Shown: in pieces, positions 50,328-58,121 of the stretch | Numbering within the stretch: position 1 is the stretch's first letter | How the letters are laid out: each line of letters begins with the position of its first letter | Source: Nitrosomonas sp. HPC101 | GTDB taxonomy: Bacteria; Pseudomonadota; Gammaproteobacteria; Burkholderiales; Nitrosomonadaceae | NCBI RefSeq assembly: GCF_009833125.1 | Contig: NZ_QRCC01000004.1 | Span: 1 to 64,000 of the forward strand | DNA: 64,000 nucleotides | Reading direction: 5' to 3' | The notes under the pieces: generated by a model | Database searches by the model: none | Told to the model about the DNA's origin: nothing | What the model saw: only the letters and a program-made list of their open reading frames with translations | Program-made: the position numbers and the translations under genes

Positions 50328-50655
50328 ATGAAACAGCTGATATTAAACGTGATGCTTTCGTCTATTCTCTGCAGACTCAAACCAGACTGACTGGCAATTT
50401 ATGCCTTCGGTAGCCATATTCAAGGCATAGCCAGGTTGGATAGTGATCTGGATCTGGCTGTACTGGTAGGGGGCTATGCTGATCCCTTGACCCTGTTTGA
50501 AGTCGGGAATGAACTGGCAGATGTGGCAAGGTTATGCAGTTGATCTGCTCAATCTGCGAGCTGCTTTCACCGTAATGCGGTACCAGATTATTACCACTGG
50601 CAGTACTTCAGGCGGCTGTTCTATTTCAATAACAGAAGAGTTGTCTTGTGATTAA
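50328..50655 (+). pseudogene. Decayed MNT-type nucleotidyltransferase (antitoxin-like)
   Basis: Starting at the ATG at 50328 the frame reads MKQLILNVMLSSILCRLKPD, an in-frame TGA, then LAIYAFGSHIQGIARLDSDL and DLAVLVGGYADPLTLFEVG, and after a frameshift VDLLNLRAAFTVMRYQIITTG. These are the GSxxxG and SDxDLAV motifs of MNT-domain nucleotidyltransferases, such as MntA of HEPN-MNT toxin-antitoxin pairs. The stop and frameshift show it is inactive. No HEPN partner was seen nearby. Confidence 0.8.
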
Positions 50656-50659
50656 AACG

Positions 50660-50728
50660 TCGCAAATGATGGACGATCCGGCTCTATTTTTCGTCGTTGC
50701 GAAATCCATGGGATTGAAGTAATCCAGT
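50660..50728. repeat. Second partial copy of the intergenic repeat
   Basis: The segment contains TTCGTCGTTGCGAAATCCATG and ends GAAGTAATCCAGT, identical over 13 bases to the right end of the repeat at 43262-43363. The left end is degraded. It lies between the decayed MNT gene and the second permease. Confidence 0.45.
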
Positions 50729-50799
50729 AGTAATAATAATGGATGCATTGCATTCACTCGATCAGATCTATTTCCTTCTGAAAATGCACAGCATATATT

Positions 50800-52032
50800 T
50801 TACCGGTTATGCCTTAACGCATCGACAATCTGCATACGGGATGCTTTCCATGCCGGATAAACGCTGGCGATCAACGTCACAAAAACAGCCAGCGTCAATG
50901 CCTCTAATACCATGTTCGGCTGGATAAGAATTTCTCCAATATAGCCGCGCGCCATACCGGGCGGTGGTGGCATCGGAATGCCGATCTCAGAAATAACCGC
51001 CGCCAGCAGCAGGCCAATTAGCACGCCCAGCGTACCGCCTATGCACCCAATCAGCATACCTTCCCACAGGAACTGCCGCAAAATATTGATTTTCTTTACG
51101 CCCAATGCCATAGCCGTCCCGATTTCACCCGTACGCTCCATCACATTCATCGTCATGGTGTTGGAAATACCCAGCAGAATAATAATAGCGATGATCAATT
51201 TGATCGCCTGCACCTGCTTCGTGAATAGCACCGTCGTTTTATTGTAAAAATCAGCCAACTGATACCAGGGAACGATTTCAAAACGCTCCGATGGTAATTT
51301 GTCACGTAACGCCGCCAGTACAACATCCGTCTGGTTTGTATCGTTTAGCAACACCACCCAGCTGTGCGTGCCCTCGGTGCGTAATAATTTTCTGGCTGTA
51401 TTAATTGGCAGACGTAGCGCGCTATCATCATAGGATTTGGTCACCGTGGTAAATAACCCGCCCACCGTCATTTCTACCGCATTGATCCCGCCGGTTGCGG
51501 TATTGGCCAACAACACAACGGTATCGCCAGCTACTACACCGAGATTGCGCGCCAGCCCAGCACCCATAATCAATTGATTTGGATAATCGGCAGCTAAATG
51601 CTTTCCAGCTACAATCTGCAATGCATCGCTGAAATATATTTTCTCTTCAGGATCTACCCCTTCGCCAATAAACGACAATGTTGCCTCATTGTGACTGATC
51701 AGACCGTTGAAGCTCAGGCGCGGTACGATAGCCTTAATTGGCATGTCCCCATCATCAAATGTAAAATTTTTCGACAGTTTTTGCGCCAAATCATCCGAAA
51801 ACAGAAAATGATACGGATCAGCTTTGCCGGTCGCAAAATAACCGGGTTTAACGATTTGCAGATGGCCCAGTTGAGAATGAATGGTTGTTTCGCGAAAATC
51901 TTGAAGAATCCACTGAATGAAGCCACCTGCAAGCAGCAGTGCGATCATGCCAAAAGCAACCGTACCAACGGATACAGCACTACGGCGTGTATGGCGAGAC
52001 AGATTGCGGAAGGCCAATTTAAGCTGGGACAT
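50800..52032 (-). CDS. ABC transporter permease, FtsX/MacB (LolCE) type, copy 2
   Basis: A 410-residue permease with the same layout as copy 1: LKLAFRNLSRHTRRSAVSVG at the N-terminus, a periplasmic domain with HLQIVKPGYFATG, and three C-terminal membrane segments with GIPMPPPPGMARGYIG. It ends MQIVDALRHNR. The paralogues are separated by a decayed gene and a repeat, so an original tandem pair was probably split by insertions. Likely partner of the ATPase at 46630-47322. Confidence 0.88.
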   Translation of the reverse strand: MSQLKLAFRNLSRHTRRSAVSVGTVAFGMIALLLAGGFIQWILQDFRETTIHSQLGHLQIVKPGYFATGKADPYHFLFSDDLAQKLSKNFTFDDGDMPIKAIVPRLSFNGLISHNEATLSFIGEGVDPEEKIYFSDALQIVAGKHLAADYPNQLIMGAGLARNLGVVAGDTVVLLANTATGGINAVEMTVGGLFTTVTKSYDDSALRLPINTARKLLRTEGTHSWVVLLNDTNQTDVVLAALRDKLPSERFEIVPWYQLADFYNKTTVLFTKQVQAIKLIIAIIILLGISNTMTMNVMERTGEIGTAMALGVKKINILRQFLWEGMLIGCIGGTLGVLIGLLLAAVISEIGIPMPPPPGMARGYIGEILIQPNMVLEALTLAVFVTLIASVYPAWKASRMQIVDALRHNR

Positions 52033-52129
52033 AAATTTAGCTTGAAGTTATTTACATTAAAACGGCAGTGTACAAATGATTCACTGTAAATCAATCCGGA
52101 AAACCAGATAAAACAGGTGAGTAACCGGT

Positions 52130-52210
52130 ATGAAAACATATATGACTGATACTTGTGAAATAGATGAATTTCTTTACCAAATAAAATATTTTCAGAGTTG
52201 TGATAAATAA
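52130..52210 (+). CDS. 26-residue ORF upstream of the E1-like gene (possible leader or precursor peptide)
   Basis: An ATG with AGGTGA nine bases upstream opens a 26-codon frame that starts MKTYMTDTCEIDEFLYQ and ends QSCDK before TAA. It contains two cysteines and is acidic and aromatic. It ends 14 bases before the ThiF-like gene and is in a different frame. It could be a leader peptide, a peptide substrate of the adenylating enzyme, or chance. There is no homology evidence. Confidence 0.3.
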   Translation: MKTYMTDTCEIDEFLYQIKYFQSCDK

Positions 52211-52224
52211 CCAGGTTGGAAATA

Positions 52225-53100
52225 ATGAACTATTTTGATTATAAAGCCGCATTTTCACGCAATATTGGCTGGGTAACCGAAGCCGAGCAAATATCATTAC
52301 AAGGTAAACGTATTGCCATTGCCGGGATGGGCGGTGTTGGAGGAGGACACTTATTGACTTTGGCGCGTCTGGGTATTGGCGCATTCAATATTGCCGATTT
52401 TGACACATTCGAAATTGGCAACTTCAACCGGCAAGCAGGCGCAACTGTATCTGCCCTGGAAAAACCCAAAGTCGAAGTGCTAGCCGACATGGCGCTGGAC
52501 ATCAACCCTGATCTTGCTATCCGGCAATTCAAGGAAGGTGTGAATGAGACTAACATCGATAATTTCCTCAAAGATGTTGATCTGTATGTGGATGGATTGG
52601 ATTTTTTTGCTGTTTCTGCCCGTCGGGCAACCTTCGCTGCATGTCAGCGCTTGGGGATTCCAGCTGTTACTGCTGCACCATTAGGAATGGGGGCCGCTAT
52701 TCTTGTTTTTTTGCCAAAAAAAATGTCTTTTGAAGAATATTTTTGTCTGGAAGGGTGTGATGAACAGGAAATGCTGATTCGCTTCCTGATTGGTTTATCT
52801 CCAGCAATGTTGCAGATGGGTTATCTGGTTGATCCATCTCGCGTTGACTTTTTGAGGCATAAAGGTCCATCAACCATAATGGCATGCCAGCTTTGCAGTG
52901 GATTGGCTGCAACTGAAGCGCTAAAAATACTGCTTAATCGTGGAAAAACAATAGTCGCCCCCCATGGTTATCATTTTGATATTTACCGGAACAGATTTGT
53001 GAGAACTTGGCGACCGGGAGGAAACCGTAATATTCTTCAACGAATTACGTTGAGAGTGGCCCGTAAAATACTTTCACGCACGGACGCTTATGGAGAATGA
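52225..53100 (+). CDS. ThiF/MoeB (E1-like) adenylyltransferase family protein
   Basis: A 291-residue E1-like enzyme. The ATP site is GMGGVGG at residues 34-40, acidic residues ADFD follow near 57-60, and the arginine finger region is GNFNRQ near 65-70. One CxxC (MACQLCSG) is seen near residue 228; a full pair of CxxC zinc motifs was not found. Such enzymes adenylate a carboxylate on a protein, peptide or small molecule. The gene is directly followed by a nitroreductase, an arrangement fused in mycobacterial MoeY. Confidence 0.85.
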   Translation: MNYFDYKAAFSRNIGWVTEAEQISLQGKRIAIAGMGGVGGGHLLTLARLGIGAFNIADFDTFEIGNFNRQAGATVSALEKPKVEVLADMALDINPDLAIRQFKEGVNETNIDNFLKDVDLYVDGLDFFAVSARRATFAACQRLGIPAVTAAPLGMGAAILVFLPKKMSFEEYFCLEGCDEQEMLIRFLIGLSPAMLQMGYLVDPSRVDFLRHKGPSTIMACQLCSGLAATEALKILLNRGKTIVAPHGYHFDIYRNRFVRTWRPGGNRNILQRITLRVARKILSRTDAYGE

Positions 53101-53101
53101 C

Positions 53102-54178
53102 ATGCCTGACTACGATATATTACATAAGATTCTTGATCTGGCACGCTGGGCTCCCAGTGGGGATAACACCCAGCCATGGCGGTTCGAGATTATCGATCAT
53201 AATCATGTTGCGATACATGGCCATGATACACGTGACTGGTGTCTGTATGATTTTGAAGGACGAGCCAGCTATATGGCACATGGTGCATTACTTGAAACGA
53301 TACGAATTGCAGCAACCGGGTATGGTTTAAAAGCTGTTTGGGTGCTCCGAGCGGAGACATCAGCTACTGCACCAATTTATGATGTTGAATTTGAACCGGA
53401 TTCAACACTCATGCGTGATCCATTATATCCATTCATTGAGGTGCGTACTGTTCAGAGGCGGCCAATGAGGACCACTCCACTGACTGCAAATCAACGTACT
53501 GCTATACAGATTGCAGCAGGTGAAGATTACACCGTACAGTTTTTTGAAACGCTGGCAGATCGATATGAAGTAGCGAAGCTGCTCTGGCAGAATGCACATA
53601 TCCGGTTGACTTGCCCGGAAGCCTATGTGGTACATAAGCAAATCATTGAATGGGGAGTAACTGTAAGCCAGGATCGTATACCGGAGCGTGCTGTGGGAGT
53701 AGATCCCTTAACAGCTTGCTTGATGCGCTGGGTCATGCAAAGTTGGGATCGCTTGGATTTTTTTAACCGTTATCTGTTTGGAACAATTGCACCACGTATT
53801 CAACTTGATTTTCTGCCAGCAGTATTTTGTGCTGCTCATCTGACTATTAAAACAGTGAAGGTACCGGAGACATTGATTGATTTTGTTTCAGCAGGTATGG
53901 TGATGCAGCGTGTGTGGCTGACTTGTACAGCCAACGGATTGTTTCTACAGCCTGAGATGACTCCTGTCATTTTTAACTGGTATTCCTCTCGAAAAATAAA
54001 GATATCTCGTTTGGATGCGGTCAATCAGGAAGTGGATAAGCTGGCGAAAAAATTTCATGCATTTTCAGGATCCAGAACAGAGCAGAACGTTTTTATGTGT
54101 CGTATCGGAATCTCATCACACCCAAGCTCACGTTCAGCGCGTCTATCATTGAGCGATCTGATGTGGAGACTTGAATAA
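53102..54178 (+). CDS. Nitroreductase family protein, partner of the E1-like enzyme
   Basis: The ATG at 53102 has GGAG seven bases upstream, within the end of the ThiF-like gene, and gives 358 residues. The FMN-binding signature RWAPSGDNTQPWRFEI is at residues 15-30. The protein is longer than a simple nitroreductase and carries a C-terminal extension ending SLSDLMWRLE. In natural-product systems such FMN enzymes oxidise azolines or other adducts; the substrate here is unknown. Spacing shows it is co-transcribed with the ThiF-like gene. Confidence 0.85.
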   Translation: MPDYDILHKILDLARWAPSGDNTQPWRFEIIDHNHVAIHGHDTRDWCLYDFEGRASYMAHGALLETIRIAATGYGLKAVWVLRAETSATAPIYDVEFEPDSTLMRDPLYPFIEVRTVQRRPMRTTPLTANQRTAIQIAAGEDYTVQFFETLADRYEVAKLLWQNAHIRLTCPEAYVVHKQIIEWGVTVSQDRIPERAVGVDPLTACLMRWVMQSWDRLDFFNRYLFGTIAPRIQLDFLPAVFCAAHLTIKTVKVPETLIDFVSAGMVMQRVWLTCTANGLFLQPEMTPVIFNWYSSRKIKISRLDAVNQEVDKLAKKFHAFSGSRTEQNVFMCRIGISSHPSSRSARLSLSDLMWRLE

Positions 54179-54248
54179 ACGTCGGTTTTTTTTACACGCC
54201 GAGAAAAATAAATACATTTTATGCGCTAAGTATATGATTGTTAATGCA

Positions 54249-54265
54249 TGGCATGAGTTGTGCTT
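54249..54265 (+). promoter_or_regulatory. Sigma-54 promoter for the PEP-CTERM gene
   Basis: TGGCATGAGTTGTGCTT has the GG and GC elements separated by exactly ten bases, matching TGGCAY-N5-TTGCW with one difference. It lies 45 bases before the ATG of the PEP-CTERM gene. Exosortase systems commonly encode a sigma-54-dependent regulator, which makes this site plausible. Confidence 0.65.
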
Positions 54266-54309
54266 ATATATGACTGGGAGTGCCCGTAAATTAATTTCTG
54301 GAGATAAAA

Positions 54310-55134
54310 ATGGAATTTAGAAAAATAGCATTAGCGGCGGTGCTGACAGGTTCTGCTGCACTGGCGAGTGTTCCGGCCCAAGCAGGTTGGGAAATTTTGG
54401 ATGCATGGCAGATGAATCTTTCAGGGGGAAATAATAATAATATCGGTCATCTGGTCGTAGGTGGGGGGTTTAGTACGGTTACCCAAGAGCTGGATGCAGC
54501 AGGTGAAGTTTTTGTTGGCGCAAAATTTACCAACCTCGGAGGGTTATTCTCTATCACTTACTCAAGTGAAAATGTCCCAGGAAGTGGTGATTTTGGGCCA
54601 CTATCAGTGTTGACTAATCAAATCCAGTATAGTTTTTCTGGTTTAGCTGGTACGGTCACTGGTATTAGCTCGACTGGTGAAATTAGTTTTTCATACACTC
54701 CTGGAGTTGGTAGCATTACTCTTCAAGAACTTGGTGGGCCGACTATAGCTACTCTTTCCATAGCTGATCCTTCTGGCGGAAAGATAGGTAGCTTTATCGG
54801 GACGACGGACGTAAGCGGAACATCAAATATAACTGCTGAGTTATCAACTGAGACCTATGCTAATCTATTTCAGGATATTTCCGGGAAAAACCTGTTGCCT
54901 GGGGAGATAAGATTTGCACTTGATACTACAAATAAGTATCGGCCGGGAAGTCCACTAGCTGTTGCTTATGGTTGTGATTTTAGTGCTGCTGGTTTATGTG
55001 CTGATATTAGTCTAACGCAAGAAGGTAGTGTGAATGCATTGGTCAGAACCTCTAATGTACCGGAACCTGCCACGCTGGCTTTGCTGGCCTTGGGCATTTT
55101 GGGGATGGGTGCTGTAACGCGTAGAAGAAGCTGA
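54310..55134 (+). CDS. PEP-CTERM sorting domain protein
   Basis: A 274-residue secreted protein. A signal peptide (IALAAVLTGSAALASVPAQA) is followed by a Gly/Ser/Thr-rich beta-type region and, at about residue 250, the PEP-CTERM signal VPEPATLALLALGILGMG ending in RRRS. The exosortase cleaves this signal and the protein is likely exported to the surface or biofilm matrix. The exosortase gene is not in the window. GGAGA precedes the ATG, and a sigma-54 promoter lies upstream. Confidence 0.95.
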   Translation: MEFRKIALAAVLTGSAALASVPAQAGWEILDAWQMNLSGGNNNNIGHLVVGGGFSTVTQELDAAGEVFVGAKFTNLGGLFSITYSSENVPGSGDFGPLSVLTNQIQYSFSGLAGTVTGISSTGEISFSYTPGVGSITLQELGGPTIATLSIADPSGGKIGSFIGTTDVSGTSNITAELSTETYANLFQDISGKNLLPGEIRFALDTTNKYRPGSPLAVAYGCDFSAAGLCADISLTQEGSVNALVRTSNVPEPATLALLALGILGMGAVTRRRS

Positions 55135-55150
55135 TATTAGTTTTGTTATG

Positions 55151-55185
55151 AATTAAAAAGCCCCGATAAACGGGGCTTTTTAATT
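55151..55185. terminator. Bidirectional rho-independent terminator
   Basis: A perfect 15-base inverted repeat AATTAAAAAGCCCCG / CGGGGCTTTTTAATT around ATAAA, with T-runs on both strands. It lies between the convergent PEP-CTERM and desaturase genes and serves both. Confidence 0.92.
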
Positions 55186-55202
55186 CTCGTGTTCTGGTGC
55201 GT

Positions 55203-56183
55203 TTAATTGCTGAGAGTAATAGCTGTTTGTATCTTCGTGCCACGATTTTGCAGATATTTCAGGTATGGCAGATAACCGTGGAACACTGCATCCTCATTGA
55301 TCAGATTCTCGCGCTTAAAGATTTCATGAACTTTGGGCAGGTTACACCAAGCAACTCCTGGAAAATAATGATGATAAGCATGCAACGTAAAATTCAGATT
55401 AGGCAAGATCAGCTTCTCCCACCACCGTAAAATGATCAGTGGAGATGATTCAATAATACTTGCCGCCGGTTTTCCATAAATATGCTCACAGACCGCACCC
55501 AGTCGCACAATTAAAGGAGTGAAGGCAGCAAGTGGCAGCACCCAGTAAATCAGAAATATCGGCCAGATTGCAAAGTAAGTCAGTAACGCAGCAGCTGTTA
55601 TATAAAAAACGGGTTGTAACCATTCGGGGGCAGGGTGTAATCGCTTATAAACAGTCTTATTTTCAAGTCGCTTGCCTTTCAGGATTTTATAGAGACTGAT
55701 TCCGCACAGATCGCTCAGGCATAGTTTGATCAAATGCCGGGTAGGCATCGGAAATGTCCAATCTGGACCGGACTTGCGCAAGAAATCCGGATCATCTTCA
55801 GTGAAATAGTATTTGTGATGTGACAGATGGACCCTGGCATAATCTTCTACTGTAATTCCTATCGGGTAAGCAGCCAGAATATTGGTCAGAATGTCGCCAT
55901 AACGCCCTCGTAAACCGAGTTGATGCACCTGTTCATGCGCCAGTAATCCCAAAATATTGAATCGTGTGGCGATGATTGGGATGGCTAAAATGGTCATCCA
56001 GATGTTATCAACGTGGATTGACAGCACAATAACCGCGATGATTACGCACCAGGCGCTGATAATTTGCGCAAAAAATACCAGTGGCCGTGCACCACTTAAC
56101 ATTTGAATTTCTTTGCGCGCCTGATCGGATAAAGCAGTTTTATCGGCAGATAAGGCTGGCAGAAGATAAGCTGGTTTATTCAT
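55203..56183 (-). CDS. Membrane fatty acid desaturase
   Basis: The start MNKPAYLLPALS at 56183 has GAGG upstream and gives 326 residues; an ATG at 56219 adds 12. Three histidine boxes are present: HEQVH at 83-87, HLSHH at 119-123 and HAYHH at 268-272, with hydrophobic segments between. The family inserts double bonds or hydroxyl groups in lipid chains. The substrate is unknown. Its place beside an N-acyltransferase suggests it may act on the acyl chain made in this region. Confidence 0.88.
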   Translation of the reverse strand: MNKPAYLLPALSADKTALSDQARKEIQMLSGARPLVFFAQIISAWCVIIAVIVLSIHVDNIWMTILAIPIIATRFNILGLLAHEQVHQLGLRGRYGDILTNILAAYPIGITVEDYARVHLSHHKYYFTEDDPDFLRKSGPDWTFPMPTRHLIKLCLSDLCGISLYKILKGKRLENKTVYKRLHPAPEWLQPVFYITAAALLTYFAIWPIFLIYWVLPLAAFTPLIVRLGAVCEHIYGKPAASIIESSPLIILRWWEKLILPNLNFTLHAYHHYFPGVAWCNLPKVHEIFKRENLINEDAVFHGYLPYLKYLQNRGTKIQTAITLSN

Positions 56184-56349
56184 AATCTCTACCTCGTTGA
56201 TTTCTTCGTGAGTTTCCAAAAGGCAGATGTAACTCCGTCTCTGGTACTCATTTACAACGGCACGATTATGAATAAGCTAAATGAGTTTGTAGTACTTTCA
56301 GAAAATTTGGATGATAACCTCAAATCTGATGATGGCTGAGATCCATTCT

Positions 56350-57210
56350 TTATATAGAAGAGATAGGGTTAGCTTGTCTTTCTTGAATAATATGGATAAT
56401 TTCTTTTTCTTTATTCTTGGAAACGAAGTACGGATAAATACTTCTGCTTTTGTATTCAGTCCGTTCAGCTAACGCAGCTATTTGTTCTTTCATATATTCC
56501 ATATTCAGCTGGAGTAATACTGCGGGCGCATCGACGCGCGGACAGGTACGCAGCTCCCCGATCTGCTTAAAGCCCAGCATGCGTTTATAAAAAACAGCGT
56601 GGCGTGGGTTGATCTCAACAACAGCGTCGCTGGCATCGTGCAGATAGTGACCTAAAATGTGAGCTGTGTGAAATATGCAAGCAAATATCTCTTTTGAGCT
56701 GGTTTCCGGGCTAAATGCGAGTTTTGAAACTTCAAAAAGTTTGCGGCCCTGTTTGCGAAATTGGTCTAATTCTTTTTTATACAACGTATCAGCCAGCAAC
56801 CCGTCATCTGAATCAATGGTTAACGTTAGTGTGCCGATAAGCTGCCGCGATCGACGTGCTTCTAAAGTGTATTGATTGGAGGATGTTGAAAAAACAGAGG
56901 TATTTTCAGTCTGGTAACCACGTGAGGCATACATGCGTTTGATGAGTGTACTAGCTTTGATGCGCTGCTTGAGCGAGTTGACCAGGTGAATACTGTAGCC
57001 GTTACGTTGCAGTAGGCAGTCTGTTTCAGTTATGCGATTCGGATTATTGCTGTTTGGGTGCTTGAAGGTTTGGTATTTTCGGGGGCGGGGGAATTGCTGA
57101 TAGGTATTGTTAGGTGAGAGAGAATCGGGTTGGTGAAAGTGAAGCGGAATATGTGCTGGCTGAATGTTTTGTGCTGTGATCCCTGGTTGAAGATGATGCG
57201 CAGTTTGCAT
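56350..57210 (-). CDS. FeeM-like N-acyl amino acid synthase / acyltransferase
   Basis: A 286-residue GNAT-like protein. The first 70 residues are polar and unconserved; the catalytic part starts about residue 75 with SIHLVNSLKQRIKASTLIKR and includes RQLIGTLTLTIDSDDGLLAD, LFEVSKLAFSPE and HAVFYKRMLGFKQIGELR. This pattern matches the FeeM group, which transfers fatty acyl chains from ACP to amino acids. A sigma-54-type promoter lies 115 bases upstream on the same strand. Confidence 0.8.
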   Translation of the reverse strand: MQTAHHLQPGITAQNIQPAHIPLHFHQPDSLSPNNTYQQFPRPRKYQTFKHPNSNNPNRITETDCLLQRNGYSIHLVNSLKQRIKASTLIKRMYASRGYQTENTSVFSTSSNQYTLEARRSRQLIGTLTLTIDSDDGLLADTLYKKELDQFRKQGRKLFEVSKLAFSPETSSKEIFACIFHTAHILGHYLHDASDAVVEINPRHAVFYKRMLGFKQIGELRTCPRVDAPAVLLQLNMEYMKEQIAALAERTEYKSRSIYPYFVSKNKEKEIIHIIQERQANPISSI

Positions 57211-57324
57211 GAACGGTATGCCTCGTAAGTTATTTTCTGGACTGAATAGGTATGATGCGATGATGAAATTGGCTTGATAAAAATGAGTAAATCGCTGAAT
57301 GCTAAGTTGTCACTTAATCAATGA

Positions 57325-57341
57325 AAGCAAAATTCATGCCT
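57325..57341 (-). promoter_or_regulatory. Sigma-54 promoter for the FeeM-like gene
   Basis: On the - strand the site reads AGGCATGAATTTTGCTT, with GG and GC separated by ten bases and TTGCT intact. It is 115 bases before the ATG at 57210. It is the second of three such sites near this region. Confidence 0.6.
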
Positions 57342-57629
57342 GTTTAAATAAATATTATTAATCAGTTGGTTATAAATTTATGCGCATTCTTATGCAGCGA
57401 AAACTGTCTCCATAACTCATGCCGGGAATCATTTGCATATCTAACTAATTGTATTTGTTGTATTTTATTTGTCTCTGATTTGAGACGAACATTTTGTATG
57501 GCTTGTGGCTATGCCAGATATCACGTTGTCGGAATTGTTGCGCCGTTGCTTTTTGGCGATCTGTGGTTCTTGGAGGTGCCTGTGGGGAAGCCATAGTTCC
57601 TTGGTGTGCCTGTTATATGATGTCTTCAA

Positions 57630-57932
57630 ATGACATTGAAGAAAAATAGTGAAATGGCAATAGCTGAAGAAGATATCGCGATTATTCAAGATCGGATTAC
57701 GAAAGCATTGTTTGAAAGATCGGAACTGGGCTGGCGGATATGCGCCACGAGCTTGAGCTGAGAGAGCAAATCGTAGATCAAAGAAGAGCTGAAACACCGA
57801 CGTGCACTGACGTTTGAAGGCTTCAAGCAGATAGATAAGCGGTTTGAACAGGAGGACAAACGGTTTGAGCAAATAGAGAGGCGCTTTGAGATGCTGACTG
57901 TCTGTATCAATCATTTTATGTGTAGTAGTTGA
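57630..57932 (+). pseudogene. Decayed coiled-coil gene (DUF3782-like)
   Basis: The first frame reads MAIAEEDIAIIQDRITKAL, a second gives LADMRHELELREQIVD, and a third gives KEELKHRRALTFEGFKQIDK followed by repeats of the RFEQ-type heptad (KRFEQEDKRFEQIERRFE) before a stop. This coiled-coil start with KRFE repeats is typical of DUF3782-type proteins whose C-terminal nuclease-like domain is missing here. Two frameshifts and the truncation make it a remnant. Confidence 0.7.
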
Positions 57933-58121
57933 GACCCGGTCTGCCTTCTTTATCTTCGGGAAGAAAGGAGGCATCCTGCTTTTTAGTGTTTGCTTATCTG
58001 AAAAAACTTGTACTATATTAGTAGTTTGTTACAGTGTCGCTGTACAACTTCTTTTTGCCCGGATCCGGGCATTTCAAATTCTTGATTACAGCTTTCCAAT
58101 TTATCTCGGATATCAGTAAAA

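Noticed and set aside
56221-56245. GG-N10-GC match upstream of the desaturase gene on the - strand
   Set aside because: Spacing fits, but the -24 part reads CGGAGT rather than TGGCAY, so a sigma-54 call is not supported.
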